NCBI GenBank assembly: GCA_029881795.1
Contig: JAOULX010000002.1
Coordinates: forward strand, 124,001 to 188,000
Reading direction: 5' to 3'
From: Gammaproteobacteria bacterium
Lineage (GTDB): Bacteria > Pseudomonadota > Gammaproteobacteria > SZUA-229
DNA: 64,000 nucleotides
The notes under the pieces were generated by a model. That model had not been told where the DNA came from. It did not search any database and saw only the letters and a list, made by a program, of their open reading frames with translations. Shown here piece after piece: positions 39,246 to 48,532 of this stretch. Positions within the stretch are counted from its first letter, which is position 1. Each line of letters begins with the position of its first letter. The translations under genes were made by a program, and so were the position numbers.

Positions 39246-40094
39246 CTAACGCTTACCTTCAGCCCCGGCTTTGGCCAGTATCTTATCCATCACTCGGCTG
39301 CTTAAAAAGCGTTTTAAAAAGCCAAACAGATAAGTTGGTAGGGTGACGTAATAACGGGCTTTAGCTTGTTTTGATTCTAGCGCGTCAATAACGCGTTTTA
39401 AAACCGCTTCTGGTGGCAGCGTAAACGGTGCAGCCGGGCCTGGTTTATTGAGTCGGTCTTGCATGGCCAGATATTGTGCTTTGTGCAGACTGTTCTCGGC
39501 ATCAATAAATGCATCAAAGGCTTTTTTTGCATTTTTACGAAACTGACTGCTGATCGGGCCGGGCTCAATTAAGCTGACCTGTATCGGCGTGTCTTTGAGT
39601 TCTATTCGTAAGGTGTCGCTAAAGCCTTCAATCGCAAATTTACTGGCGTTATACGCACCACGATAAGCCATCGCAGCAAAACCTAATACCGAGCTGTTCA
39701 TAATGATGCGGCCATCGTCTTGCTGGCGCATCACCGGAATAATGCGGTTGGTCAGCTCTATCCAGCCAAACACATTGGTTTCAAACTGAACCCGCAATGC
39801 CTCGCGAGTTAAATCCTCCACCGCACCGGGCAGGCCGTAAGCGCCGTTATTAAACAGGGCGTCGAGTCGGTTGTCGCTGACGGCAAGTATGGCATCGACG
39901 GCTGTGTTAATACTGTCAGAGTCTGTCAGGTCGAGCTGGTAGGCTTCAAAGCCTTCTGCTGCGAGTCTTTCGACATCGGCTGTGGCGCGGGCTGTAGCGA
40001 ATACCCGGTAGCCCCGTTGTTTTAGGGCGGTGGCCACACAGTAACCAATGCCGCTTGAACAGCCGGTTATTAAAATACTTTTGATAGTTTTCAT
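39246..40094 (-). CDS. short-chain dehydrogenase/reductase (SDR family)
   Basis: 282-residue classical SDR. The NAD(P)-binding motif TGCSSGIG is near residue 10, NNGAYG is the NAG-type motif near 87, and the catalytic Ser (MNSSVLGF) and YNASKFAIEG (Tyr-x-x-x-Lys) are near 135-155. The C-terminal extension after residue 200 is longer than the minimal SDR and resembles the YbbO/retinol-dehydrogenase-like group. Substrate unknown. It is divergent from aspS. Confidence 0.88.
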   Translation of the reverse strand: MKTIKSILITGCSSGIGYCVATALKQRGYRVFATARATADVERLAAEGFEAYQLDLTDSDSINTAVDAILAVSDNRLDALFNNGAYGLPGAVEDLTREALRVQFETNVFGWIELTNRIIPVMRQQDDGRIIMNSSVLGFAAMAYRGAYNASKFAIEGFSDTLRIELKDTPIQVSLIEPGPISSQFRKNAKKAFDAFIDAENSLHKAQYLAMQDRLNKPGPAAPFTLPPEAVLKRVIDALESKQAKARYYVTLPTYLFGFLKRFLSSRVMDKILAKAGAEGKR

Positions 40095-40211
40095 GGAGGC
40101 TGAATTTATAGCAAAATGCCGTGTTTAGCACTTATTTTGGTGATTTTATGGGGATAAACAGCAATATACACTGAGTTTTTCATTTTTATGCTGTTCTGGT
40201 GCGCTTTGCGG

Positions 40212-40240
40212 TTGAGAAGTGGTCACCTAACAAGTATCAT
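40212..40240 (+). promoter_or_regulatory. sigma-70 promoter of aspS
   Basis: TTGAGA (40212-40217) and TATCAT (40235-40240) are separated by 17 bases, five of six consensus matches each. The expected start site is about 45 bases upstream of the aspS ATG at 40293, which supports that start over an earlier in-frame ATG at 40188. Confidence 0.75.
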
Positions 40241-40292
40241 TCCCGCCCTTGCATTAACCAATTTTGCCAGACAATTTATCAGGACTTTACCT

Positions 40293-42077
40293 ATGCGCAG
40301 CCATTATTGTGGTGTTGTTGATGAAACCTTGCTTGACCAGGAAGTAACGCTTTGTGGTTGGGCGAATCGTCGTCGTGATCACGGCGGTGTTATCTTTGTT
40401 GATTTACGTGATCGTGAAGGTCTGGTTCAGATCGTATTCGACCCTGAAAGCCCTGAAATGTTTACTCAGGCAGAGCGTATTCGTAACGAATATGTGTTGC
40501 AGGTAACAGGTAAAGTGCGCGCTCGTCCTGAAGGCACGGTTAATAATGATTTACGCACCGGTAAGATCGAAGTGTATATTACAAAGTTGGTGGTTCTGAA
40601 TGCTTCAGAAACACCACCGTTTATGATTGACGACGATGACGTGAACGAAGACAACCGTCTGAAATACCGTTATCTGGATATGCGTCGTCCTGAAATGCTC
40701 AAACGGATTAAATTACGCAGCCAGATTACCCGGACCCTGCGCGAATATCTGGATAATCAGGATTTCTGGGATATGGAAACGCCGATGCTAACCAAAGCGA
40801 CACCGGAAGGCGCGCGTGATTACTTAGTACCCAGTCGTACCCATCAGGGCAGCTTCTTTGCTTTGCCGCAATCACCACAAATATTTAAACAGCTGTTAAT
40901 GGTGGCGGGCATGGACCGTTATTACCAGATGGTACGCTGCTTCCGTGATGAAGATTTACGGGCCGATCGCCAGCCAGAATTTACCCAGCTAGATATGGAG
41001 CTGAGTTTCGTTGACGAAGAAGAGATCATGACGATTACAGAAAACATGATTCGTGATCTGTTCGCACAAGTGCTCGAAGTTGCTCTGCCAAACCCGTTCC
41101 CGCGCATGACACACGAAGAAGCGATGCTGCGTTATGGTTCTGATAAACCGGACCTGCGTATCGATATGGAATTGGTTGATGTCAATGACATCATGAAAGA
41201 TGTTGATTTCAAAGTTTTCTCTGGCCCGGCCAATGATGAAAATGGTCGTGTTGTTGTACTGAAGCTGCCAAATGGTGCTGATTTAAGTCGTAAAGAAATT
41301 GATGACTTAACGGCCTATGTCGGTCGCTACGGCGCCAAAGGTCTGGCTTATATCAAAGTAAACGATGTGACGGCAGGTCGTGAAGGTCTGCAGTCGCCAA
41401 TCGTTAAATTCCTGCCGGATGAAACGCTGCAAGAAATTATCAAACGTTGTGATGTTGCAACTGGCGACATGCTGTTCTTTGGCGCTGGCGCGACAACCGT
41501 GGTTAATGAATCAATCGGTGCACTGCGTGTTAAGTTAGGTCACGACCGCGGTCTGGCATCAAACGACTGGAAGCCGTTATGGGTTGTTGATTTCCCAATG
41601 TTTGAATGGGACGAGCGTAATAAACGCTGGAGTGCCTTACATCACCCGTTCACAGCGCCTGCATCTGATGATGTTGATGCGCTGAAAGCGAATCCGGGCA
41701 AAGCGCTGTCACGCGCGTATGACATGGTGCTGAACGGTACCGAGTTAGGTGGCGGTTCAATTCGTATTCACAACAGTGAAATACAGCAGGCAGCGTTTGA
41801 TATTTTAGGTATTAATGAGGCCGAACAGCAGGAAAAATTTGGCTTCCTGTTAAATGCACTGAAATACGGTTGCCCGCCTCACGGTGGTCTGGCCTTTGGT
41901 TTGGATCGTTTAGTGATGCTGATGACCGGTGCGCAGTCTATTCGTGATGTAATGACCTTCCCGAAAACACAGACCGCTGCCTGTATGCTGACCGATGCGC
42001 CATCTACGGTGTCAAACGAACAGTTAAAAGAGCTGAATATTCGTTTGCGTAAAGTCCAGACAGAGACTGCGGAGTAA
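40293..42077 (+). CDS. aspS: aspartyl-tRNA synthetase
   Basis: Class II synthetase charging tRNA-Asp. Start at ATG 40293 ([14 protein letters not shown]), with AGGA 8 bases upstream and a promoter just before; this gives 594 residues, the usual bacterial length. An N-terminal OB-fold anticodon domain ([26 protein letters not shown]) is followed by motif 2 ([26 protein letters not shown], near 210), the bacterial GAD insertion (~290-420), and motif 3 ([15 protein letters not shown], near 535). Confidence 0.97.
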   Translation: MRSHYCGVVDETLLDQEVTLCGWANRRRDHGGVIFVDLRDREGLVQIVFDPESPEMFTQAERIRNEYVLQVTGKVRARPEGTVNNDLRTGKIEVYITKLVVLNASETPPFMIDDDDVNEDNRLKYRYLDMRRPEMLKRIKLRSQITRTLREYLDNQDFWDMETPMLTKATPEGARDYLVPSRTHQGSFFALPQSPQIFKQLLMVAGMDRYYQMVRCFRDEDLRADRQPEFTQLDMELSFVDEEEIMTITENMIRDLFAQVLEVALPNPFPRMTHEEAMLRYGSDKPDLRIDMELVDVNDIMKDVDFKVFSGPANDENGRVVVLKLPNGADLSRKEIDDLTAYVGRYGAKGLAYIKVNDVTAGREGLQSPIVKFLPDETLQEIIKRCDVATGDMLFFGAGATTVVNESIGALRVKLGHDRGLASNDWKPLWVVDFPMFEWDERNKRWSALHHPFTAPASDDVDALKANPGKALSRAYDMVLNGTELGGGSIRIHNSEIQQAAFDILGINEAEQQEKFGFLLNALKYGCPPHGGLAFGLDRLVMLMTGAQSIRDVMTFPKTQTAACMLTDAPSTVSNEQLKELNIRLRKVQTETAE

Positions 42078-42194
42078 GTCGCCGGATAATTTGTTATTCT
42101 TGTCTTACAACGATTAACGTTTAAGGCAGGAATATCGGCGTGCTTTTAAAATGCTGGTTTAATTTTTCAGACAGAAAACAGTCCAGAGATTAGA

Positions 42195-43289
42195 ATGAAT
42201 TCATTGGCGATACAATCCTACTCACTTTTGGATGACGACGACTGCGATGCACGTATTGAAGCGGCACGCAAAACTCTGGGTGACCGGGTTATTATTCTCG
42301 GTCATCATTACCAGCGTGATGAAGTGTTCAAACACACCGATTTCTCAGGTGATTCATTAAAACTTTCCCGCGAAGCGGCTAAATCAAACGCCGAATATAT
42401 TATTTTCTGCGGTGTGCATTTTATGGCAGAAGTTGCCGACATTCTGTCGCGTGATGATCAGATAGCTATGCTGCCCGATCTATCAGCCGGCTGCTCAATG
42501 GCGGATATGGCTAACCTGGCAAAAGTTGAGAAAGCCTGGCAGGAGCTCTCTGCGGTGTTAGATCCCGATGAGATGGTGACCCCGGTTACCTACATTAATT
42601 CGGCCGCTGATTTAAAAGCATTCTGTGGCCGTCATGGCGGCATTGTCTGTACCTCAACCAATGCGCGTAATGTATTGGAGTGGTCATTTTCTCAGCGTGA
42701 AAAAATTCTGTTCTTTCCTGATCAGCATCTTGGTCGCAATACCGGCTATGCAATGGATATACCATTAGATGAGATGGTAGTCTGGGATTTTGATTTGCCG
42801 ATGGGAGGCTTAAGCGTCGATCAAATCAAAAAAGCCAGAATGATTTTATGGAAAGGTTTTTGCTCGGTGCACCAGATGTTCCAGCCGGAACAGATTGATA
42901 ATTTCAAAAAAGAATACCCGGAAACTGTGATTGTGGCACACCCGGAAAGTCCGTTTGAGGTTTGCCAAAAGTCTGATCATGTCGGTTCAACCGAGCATAT
43001 TATCAATGTTATCCGTGATGGAGCAGCGGGTACCCGTTATCTGGTGGCAACTGAGTTAAATCTTGTGAATCGGTTGCATGAGCAGTTCAAACATGAAGCT
43101 AAAAATGTCCATTTTATGTCACCTAATATCTGCATGTGTTCGACCATGTTCCGGATTGATCCGCAGCATTTGGCCTGGGTATTAGAAAACCTGGTGGCAG
43201 GTCATGTTGTTAATCAGATATCCGTGCCTGAGGATGAAGCATTAATGGCGAAAAAAGCTCTGGATCTGATGCTTGAGGTGTCGCCTTAA
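42195..43289 (+). CDS. nadA: quinolinate synthase A
   Basis: [4Fe-4S] enzyme condensing iminoaspartate with DHAP to quinolinate in de novo NAD synthesis. The 364-residue protein contains the early GHHYQRDEV motif and the three cluster cysteines in FCGVHFMAEVADIL, GGIVCTSTNARNVLEW and SPNICMCSTMFRIDPQHL. In many gammaproteobacteria nadA lies near tol-pal/queC; here it follows aspS, 17 kb away from queC. nadE is also present in the window. Confidence 0.96.
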   Translation: MNSLAIQSYSLLDDDDCDARIEAARKTLGDRVIILGHHYQRDEVFKHTDFSGDSLKLSREAAKSNAEYIIFCGVHFMAEVADILSRDDQIAMLPDLSAGCSMADMANLAKVEKAWQELSAVLDPDEMVTPVTYINSAADLKAFCGRHGGIVCTSTNARNVLEWSFSQREKILFFPDQHLGRNTGYAMDIPLDEMVVWDFDLPMGGLSVDQIKKARMILWKGFCSVHQMFQPEQIDNFKKEYPETVIVAHPESPFEVCQKSDHVGSTEHIINVIRDGAAGTRYLVATELNLVNRLHEQFKHEAKNVHFMSPNICMCSTMFRIDPQHLAWVLENLVAGHVVNQISVPEDEALMAKKALDLMLEVSP

Positions 43290-43448
43290 TCAGGGTTAGC
43301 TGTCCAGCCAACGATTTACTGCATGTCATAAAAGTGTAATATCTGTCACATTTGTCCCCTGTTTTTACTTAACTGGTCTATAAAGTAAGGCTGTTAGCTT
43401 GACTACTTGTCAGTCATCACCTGTCTCAGCTCATTACCAGGAAATACT

Positions 43449-45365
43449 GTGTTAAAAAATATAAATATCAACGTGAAAATTGGCCTTGGCGTTTTGCTGA
43501 GTGTATTACTGACGACATTGATGTTATCGATCCTGAGTATGAATAATATGAAGGCGGTTTTGTCTAAAGCCGAAAGCCGTGAGCTGGCAAGTTATTATAC
43601 CCAGGTTTTAGGTCAGCTTGAGTCAGAAGGCCGCGTTGCTGAAATGATGTCGGCTCTGGTTGCTAATATTCCGGATGTGCAGCAGGGTTTTGCGCAGGGT
43701 GATCGCGACAAGCTGGCCAACATGCTAGTGCCATCATTTAATGTGCTAAAACAAAACCCTGAGTATGCAGCCAGGCAGTTCCAGTTTCATTTGCCACCTG
43801 CCACCTCTTTTTTACGCGTGCATAAAGTTAAAAAGTTTGGCGATGATTTATCTTCGTTCAGAAAGACAGTTGTTAAAACCAATGAGATAAAACAGCCTGT
43901 GCGCGGTCTGGAAAAAGGGGTTGCTGGTCTCGGCGTCAGAGGTATGGTGCCGGTTGCCTATAATGGCCAACATACCGGTTCGCTTGAGTTTGGCATGTCA
44001 TTCGGCCAGCCGTTCTTTGACAGTTTTAAACAAAAAAACAATATTGATCTGGCCTTATATTTGCTCTCAGATGGTAAGCTCAAGTTATTTGCTGGCACTA
44101 TTGATGACAAGTCGCATCTTGATGCTGAGGCGTTAAATAACGGCCTTAAAGGCCTGACAACTGTTAGGCAGCATCCGGTAAATACAGTTGAGTCCGGACA
44201 TATAGCCGGACCGATTCGTGATTTCAGTGGAGAAGTTATCGGCGTGCTGGAAATTGCTATGGATCGTTCATATTATGCCGATGCGATTAGTAATCAGCGT
44301 AATGAGGCCATTATTATCGGTATTTTTGCGCTACTGATTGGTGTGTTTTTCTCCTTTGTTTTAACCCGTACAATCAGTAAACCGATTTGTGATGTGGTGG
44401 TGGCGCTTAACGGTATTGCTGCTGGCGATGGCGATTTAACCCAACGTCTGGATGAAGACGGTTCCAATGAGATTGCCCGTCTGGGTAAGGCCTTTAATAA
44501 ATTTGTTTCAAAAATCCAGAATGTGATTATTGATGTGACTCATTCAACCGAGACTTTGAGTCTGTCTGCTGATGAAATGTCATCGATTGCTCAGTCAACC
44601 CGGATGAGTGTAGATCAGCAAAAAACAGGTGTTGAACAGGTTGCAGCTGCTATCAATGAGATGTCGGCCTCGGTTCAGGAGGTTGCAACCAATACCACGG
44701 ATGCGGCACATTCAGCGATGGAAGCCGATGAACAGGTCAAGCAGATTAATATTATTGTAGACGAAACCATAAGTTCTGTTTCTAAACTGGCTACTGAAGT
44801 CGAACAGATCGGCGGCGTAATCAATGAATTGCAAAATCAGACGCAGAATATCGATACGGTTTTAGATGTAATTAAAGGTATTGCCGAGCAGACCAACTTG
44901 CTGGCATTAAATGCCGCAATAGAAGCTGCCCGTGCCGGTGAACAGGGGCGTGGGTTTGCGGTGGTGGCTGACGAGGTGAGGACGCTGGCCAGTCGCACAC
45001 AGGATTCGACCCGGGAGATTCAGGAAATTATCGAGTCACTACAAAGCGGAGCCAATTCGGCCGTTGAAGCGATGAAATCAGGCCGTGAAGATGCTGAAGC
45101 AACTGTTCAGAAAGCTGGTGAGGCGGGTGCTTCGCTGGTGACCATTACCCGGGCGATCGAGTCAATATCATCAATGAATACACAAATTGCAACATCGGCA
45201 CAGGAGCAGAGTGCGGTGGCGAATGATATCAATCAAAATATCAGCTCAATCAGTGTGTTGGCTGATCAGTCAGCAGAAGGTGTGACTAATTCACAAAATG
45301 TCAGCGGCAAGTTATCAACTTTGTCTAACCATTTGCATGAACTGGTGTCTCAATTTAAAGTTTAA
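43449..45365 (+). CDS. methyl-accepting chemotaxis protein
   Basis: Transmembrane chemoreceptor of 638 residues, taken from GTG 43449 with AGGA upstream (a TTG at 43407 is in frame but adds a non-hydrophobic leader). TM1 lies at ~10-32; the ~240-residue periplasmic region contains [24 protein letters not shown], typical of a large Cache-type sensor; TM2 at ~290-310; a HAMP domain follows; the cytoplasmic hairpin tip is [34 protein letters not shown]. No C-terminal CheR-docking pentapeptide is seen. It implies motility or pilus-based taxis; the ligand is unknown. Confidence 0.93.
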   Translation: MLKNININVKIGLGVLLSVLLTTLMLSILSMNNMKAVLSKAESRELASYYTQVLGQLESEGRVAEMMSALVANIPDVQQGFAQGDRDKLANMLVPSFNVLKQNPEYAARQFQFHLPPATSFLRVHKVKKFGDDLSSFRKTVVKTNEIKQPVRGLEKGVAGLGVRGMVPVAYNGQHTGSLEFGMSFGQPFFDSFKQKNNIDLALYLLSDGKLKLFAGTIDDKSHLDAEALNNGLKGLTTVRQHPVNTVESGHIAGPIRDFSGEVIGVLEIAMDRSYYADAISNQRNEAIIIGIFALLIGVFFSFVLTRTISKPICDVVVALNGIAAGDGDLTQRLDEDGSNEIARLGKAFNKFVSKIQNVIIDVTHSTETLSLSADEMSSIAQSTRMSVDQQKTGVEQVAAAINEMSASVQEVATNTTDAAHSAMEADEQVKQINIIVDETISSVSKLATEVEQIGGVINELQNQTQNIDTVLDVIKGIAEQTNLLALNAAIEAARAGEQGRGFAVVADEVRTLASRTQDSTREIQEIIESLQSGANSAVEAMKSGREDAEATVQKAGEAGASLVTITRAIESISSMNTQIATSAQEQSAVANDINQNISSISVLADQSAEGVTNSQNVSGKLSTLSNHLHELVSQFKV

Positions 45366-45388
45366 AAATAAAAAAGTTTCATCGTTAA

Positions 45389-45417
45389 GAACCAGTATCA
45401 TTTATACTGGTTTTTTT
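45389..45417 (+). terminator. intrinsic terminator after the chemoreceptor gene
   Basis: AACCAGTAT and ATACTGGTT form a 9-bp stem around a short CATTT loop, followed by a run of seven T. It starts 24 bases after the stop codon and isolates the chemoreceptor from tcdA. Confidence 0.88.
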
Positions 45418-45443
45418 ACGTCTGTAACTTATCGGATTTCAGA

Positions 45444-46232
45444 ATGAGTCAATCATATAATCAGCGGTTTGGTGGTATTCGCCGGCTTTACGGTGATAAA
45501 GGTGCTGAGATTATACGCGGGCTACACGTTTGTGTGGTGGGAATTGGCGGTGTTGGCTCTTGGGCGATTGAAGCACTGGCTCGTTCCGGGGTGAACACAA
45601 TAACACTGATTGATCATGATGATATTTGTGAAACCAATATTAACCGGCAGTTACACGCGTTAACAGAGACTCTGGGACTCTCGAAAGTCGACGTTATGGC
45701 TGAGCGGATCAAAGCCATTAACCCGGACTGCCAGGTGCATGCGGTGGATGACTTTATCACCGAAACCACGCTTGAAAAATACCTGAACCTGTCATTTGAT
45801 TATGTCATTGATGCGATCGATAGCATCCGCTTCAAGGCTGCGATGATTTATTATTGTAAACGCAATAAAATTCCCGTTATTACAATTGGCGGAGCTGGTG
45901 GGTTAACCGACCCGACGCAGATATCGGTTAAGGATCTGAGTAAAACGATTAATGATCCGCTGGCTGCTAAGGTTCGCTCGACTCTGCGCCGTGAATATCA
46001 GTTTGCTAAAAATACTAAACGTTCGTTTGGTGTGGAATGTGTGTTTTCTGCTCAGCAGCAGGTATACCCTAAAGCAGATGGCTCGGTGAGTCAGCAAAAG
46101 CCGGGGGTGAAAGGTGTCAGTCTGGACTGTAGTATGGGCTTTGGCGCATCCACCTGTGTGACCTCGGTTTTCGGGTTTATCGCGGTCTCCAGAGTCATTG
46201 AAAAAAGTCTGAATAAAAAGTTGTTGCGGTAA
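45444..46232 (+). CDS. tcdA: tRNA threonylcarbamoyladenosine dehydratase (TcdA/CsdL)
   Basis: E1-like enzyme that cyclises t6A37 to ct6A in ANN-decoding tRNAs. The 262-residue protein has RFGGIRRLYG at the N-terminus, the nucleotide loop VVGIGGVGSWAIEALARSG near residue 33, DHDDICETNINRQLHAL, and DAIDSIRFKAAMIYYCKRNKIPVI, all TcdA signatures. It is flanked by a terminator upstream and a convergent small gene downstream. Confidence 0.95.
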   Translation: MSQSYNQRFGGIRRLYGDKGAEIIRGLHVCVVGIGGVGSWAIEALARSGVNTITLIDHDDICETNINRQLHALTETLGLSKVDVMAERIKAINPDCQVHAVDDFITETTLEKYLNLSFDYVIDAIDSIRFKAAMIYYCKRNKIPVITIGGAGGLTDPTQISVKDLSKTINDPLAAKVRSTLRREYQFAKNTKRSFGVECVFSAQQQVYPKADGSVSQQKPGVKGVSLDCSMGFGASTCVTSVFGFIAVSRVIEKSLNKKLLR

Positions 46233-46249
46233 GCTTTTTTAACGCTGCT

Positions 46250-46420
46250 TTACTTTATAAATGAAGCGACTGATTTTTCGCTATGTGTAGCTAAAGCAAC
46301 AGTTGATGTGCCGTTTAGTGCGTCGCTTGAAGCCAGTCCGGGCTCTGACACGGATACAATAAGTATCAAGACTAATATGAAGGCATAAAATAGGGATTTC
46401 GTTCTACCGATTTGTTGCAT
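46250..46420 (-). CDS. short secreted peptide (56 residues)
   Basis: A small frame with an excellent AGGAG site 8 bases before its ATG. The product starts MQQIGRTKSLFYAFILVLIL and continues IVSVSEPGLAS, a textbook Sec signal peptide with likely cleavage after LAS/GLA, leaving a mature peptide of only ~25 residues (SDALNGTSTVALATHSEKSV...). It converges on tcdA and is divergent from the ECF sigma gene, with a CRP-like palindrome in between. No homologue is recognised. It could be a signal or envelope peptide; function unknown. Confidence 0.65.
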   Translation of the reverse strand: MQQIGRTKSLFYAFILVLILIVSVSEPGLASSDALNGTSTVALATHSEKSVASFIK

Positions 46421-46475
46421 GAGCGTTCTCCTGCTGACTGATGATTTGATTATTAATTAGACAGCGCAGCGTTGC

Positions 46476-46491
46476 CGTGATCATGATCACA
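46476..46491. promoter_or_regulatory. CRP/FNR-family palindrome in divergent region
   Basis: CGTGATCATGATCACA contains the perfect palindrome GTGATCATGATCAC and matches the CRP consensus TGTGA-N6-TCACA in nine of ten defined bases. It lies 56 bp upstream of the small peptide ATG and 150 bp upstream of the ECF sigma ATG. An AT-rich -10-like TAATAAT (46449-46455, minus) would place the site near -41.5 for the peptide gene, a class II activator position. Confidence 0.6.
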
Positions 46492-46600
46492 AATTAAATT
46501 AAACGGCTTAATCACTGATAAAATAGTGCAGAATGTTGTAAGGTTTGTTAACTGCTTAACACTAAAGTATTTGCGTCACTCAGAAAACTTTAAAAACAAT

Positions 46601-46626
46601 GGAACGCTTTGCCGACACTGTTCGTC
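46601..46626 (+). promoter_or_regulatory. ECF-type promoter upstream of the ECF sigma gene
   Basis: GGAAC (46601-46605) and CGTC (46623-46626) are 17 bases apart, matching the general ECF promoter pattern (-35 GGAAC, -10 CGTC). This suggests autoregulation. The expected start site would fall only a few bases before the ATG at 46640, so either the message is nearly leaderless or the match is fortuitous. Confidence 0.5.
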
Positions 46627-46639
46627 TAGAAGAATATAC

Positions 46640-47209
46640 ATGGCGAAAATAACAGATTTTTTTTCAAATATTCAAAATCACGATGCGTTTGAAGCACTGC
46701 TCAGGCCGCATGTTGATCATTTATACCGTGTCGCCTATCGTTTAACCCGTCAGCCTGACGCAGCAGAAGACCTGCTGCAAGACGTGATGTTGCATTTTTA
46801 TCCTAAATATACTGAGCTCAGGAAAGTTGAGAACCTGAAGCCCTGGCTAACGCGCTCACTATATAACCTGTTTATCGACAATATTCGAAAAGATAAGCGT
46901 AATCCGGTTAGCGCTGCGGTGGATGAGTCGGTATTGTCAGTAGTAGCTGATCATAGTCACCACCCGGAGCGTGAAGCTGAGCAGGAACTGATGCAGCGGC
47001 GTTTAAATATAGCACTGGATCAGCTTAACGATGATCAGCGTGATGTTGTCATGTTGCATGATATGGAAGGCTATACCTTGACGGAGCTGGCTGAGGTCAT
47101 GGCAACGCCGGTGGGTACATTAAAATCCCGTTTGCATCGGGCCCGAAACAATATCAGAAAGGCGTTATCGGTGGAACCTTCTGATTTGATAATGCGTGTT
47201 AAAGGTTAA
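46640..47209 (+). CDS. ECF-family RNA polymerase sigma factor
   Basis: 189-residue group IV sigma factor, start at ATG 46640 (MAKITDFFSN); the longer frame from 46526 adds an unlikely leader. Region 2 (residues ~25-90) has VDHLYRVAYRLTRQPDAAEDLLQDVML and the promoter-melting segment ending RSLYNLFIDNIRK; region 4 (~130-180) has LNDDQRDVVMLHDMEGYTLTELAEVM and GTLKSRLHRARNNIRKAL. It heads a four-gene set with an anti-sigma factor 17 bases downstream. The stimulus is unknown. Confidence 0.93.
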   Translation: MAKITDFFSNIQNHDAFEALLRPHVDHLYRVAYRLTRQPDAAEDLLQDVMLHFYPKYTELRKVENLKPWLTRSLYNLFIDNIRKDKRNPVSAAVDESVLSVVADHSHHPEREAEQELMQRRLNIALDQLNDDQRDVVMLHDMEGYTLTELAEVMATPVGTLKSRLHRARNNIRKALSVEPSDLIMRVKG

Positions 47210-47226
47210 GGTAAAAAGGAATCATA

Positions 47227-47889
47227 ATGAAGTGCAAAGATGTGGTATCTCAAATAGAAGATTTTGTCGATGACGAACTGAGCACGTCACAGCATGATCT
47301 GTTGAGGTCTCATTTTGAGTCCTGTGGTAACTGTTATCAGAGCTGGCAGCAGGAACTGATATTTCGTCAGGTTTTGAAACAATATCCGTTACCGCCAGCC
47401 AGAGCCGGGCTTGATCGGCGGGCTTTTAGTAAATTGCCACGCCGGCCGTCTGTCCATAAAAATGCTTTTATTGCGGGCTTTGGTACAGCGATGGCTGCTG
47501 CTATTGTGTTGGCTATTGCAGCAAGCCTGTTTTTACCTCAGTACAGTCAGCAACCGGTTGCAAATATTGTCTTAACTTTGTATGAAAGTAAAAAAGTAAA
47601 TATGGTGTTTGATGTGCCCGAACAAGTGGCCGATGCGACGGTGTCATTACATCTGCCTGAGCATATTGAAATTGGTGGTCGTCAGGGCTTGCATCAGATA
47701 GAGTGGAAAACAGCACTGAAGAAAGGTAAAAACATGCTGAGTTTGCCGATAGTGGCAAAAATGGCAACAGCTGGTGAGCTGGTGGCAAAGATTAAATACG
47801 GCAAGCAGGAAAAAGTGTTTCGACTGAAACTGGATATTCAAAAAATTGAGCAGGGACTGACTGACAGTGCTGTTATCAATCGGGCCTGA
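47227..47889 (+). CDS. zinc-finger (zf-HC2) anti-sigma factor
   Basis: 220-residue single-pass membrane protein. The N-terminal cytoplasmic domain has the zinc motif H29-x3-C33-x2-C36 (HFESCGNC) with C3 as the likely fourth ligand, the ZAS fold that sequesters ECF sigma factors. One membrane helix spans about residues 80-101 (FIAGFGTAMAAAIVLAIAAS), and the ~115-residue periplasmic part is beta-rich (VNMVFDVPEQVADATVSLHL), reading like a carrier or sensor domain. Its location 17 bases after the sigma gene supports the pairing. Confidence 0.9.
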   Translation: MKCKDVVSQIEDFVDDELSTSQHDLLRSHFESCGNCYQSWQQELIFRQVLKQYPLPPARAGLDRRAFSKLPRRPSVHKNAFIAGFGTAMAAAIVLAIAASLFLPQYSQQPVANIVLTLYESKKVNMVFDVPEQVADATVSLHLPEHIEIGGRQGLHQIEWKTALKKGKNMLSLPIVAKMATAGELVAKIKYGKQEKVFRLKLDIQKIEQGLTDSAVINRA

Positions 47890-47893
47890 TAAT

Positions 47894-48532
47894 ATGAAAA
47901 AGACGTTTATGCAAATCATTTATAAACAACCGGTATTTATACTGTTAGTTATGCTTGTTTATTCATTGCCGCTACAAGCAGCTGAGATCATGCTGGATGA
48001 TATTACTATGCAGGTGCTGGAAAACGGTGATGTCAGTCAGCAGATTAATGAGCTGAGGCTGCCTGCCGAATTACAGATGCTGTTAGAAAGTCATACGCCA
48101 TCGGTAATAAAAGAGCAGCAGGGGCATCAGACAGAAATACTTTCTGAAGAAAGCTCACAAAATGATACATCAGAAAATCATCAGGAAGGTTCTGCTGAAA
48201 CCAACGAAACGCATGACAATAATGAATCGTTAGAAGGTTCTGATGCGGCATCTTCAACAGAAGACCCACATTCTCCAGAGCAGCCAGAAGAACCGCAACA
48301 AGCAGAAGAGCCAGAGCATCCAGAAGAGCCAGAGCATCCAGAAGAGCCAGAGCAACCAGAGCATCCAGAAGAGCCAGAGCAACCAGAGTATCCAGAAGAG
48401 CCGCAACAACCTGAAGAGCCAGAGCATCCAGAAGAACCGCAACAGCCAGAAGAGCCAGAGCAACCAGAAGAACCGCAACAGCCAGAAGAGCCAGAGCATT
48501 CAGAAGAACCAGAGCTGCCGTCAGGAAATTAA
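47894..48532 (+). CDS. secreted Glu/Pro-rich repeat protein of the ECF operon
   Basis: 212-residue precursor from ATG 47894, four bases after the anti-sigma stop. A signal peptide (FILLVMLVYSLPLQAAE, cleavage after ~residue 32) is followed by ~50 residues that may fold (EIMLDDITMQVLENGDVSQQINELRLP), an acidic Ser/Glu/Asn linker, then about 80 residues of EEPEHP/EEPQQP hexapeptide repeats to the C-terminus. The repeats recall the Pro-rich rod of TonB, but there is no TonB domain or membrane anchor after the signal. Not recognised; probably an extended periplasmic protein. Confidence 0.8.
   Translation: MKKTFMQIIYKQPVFILLVMLVYSLPLQAAEIMLDDITMQVLENGDVSQQINELRLPAELQMLLESHTPSVIKEQQGHQTEILSEESSQNDTSENHQEGSAETNETHDNNESLEGSDAASSTEDPHSPEQPEEPQQAEEPEHPEEPEHPEEPEQPEHPEEPEQPEYPEEPQQPEEPEHPEEPQQPEEPEQPEEPQQPEEPEHSEEPELPSGN
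48277..48516 (+). repeat. imperfect 18-bp tandem repeats in coding sequence
   Basis: About 13 copies of units close to GAAGAGCCAGAGCATCCA or GAAGAACCGCAACAGCCA (18 bases, six codons) encode EEPEHP/EEPQQP hexapeptides. Units differ at a few third positions and at the His/Gln codon. Copies of the two unit types are interleaved, as expected from slippage or unequal crossing-over. All units keep frame. Confidence 0.9.

Noticed and set aside
40188..40292. N-terminal extension of AspS by 35 residues
   Set aside because: The extension lies across the promoter, has no ribosome-binding site and is absent from the family; ATG 40293 fits all evidence.
43340..43410. Possible sigma-28 flagellar promoter (TAAAGTAA) before the chemoreceptor
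   Set aside because: The -10 partner (GCCGATAA-like) is absent at the needed spacing.
47894..48532. Glu/Pro repeat protein as a TonB homologue
   Set aside because: It has a cleavable signal peptide rather than an N-terminal anchor and lacks the TonB C-terminal domain.
47894..48532. Glu/Pro repeat protein as SLAM cargo
   Set aside because: It has no lipobox and no C-terminal eight-strand barrel or handle domain, which known SLAM cargo carries.
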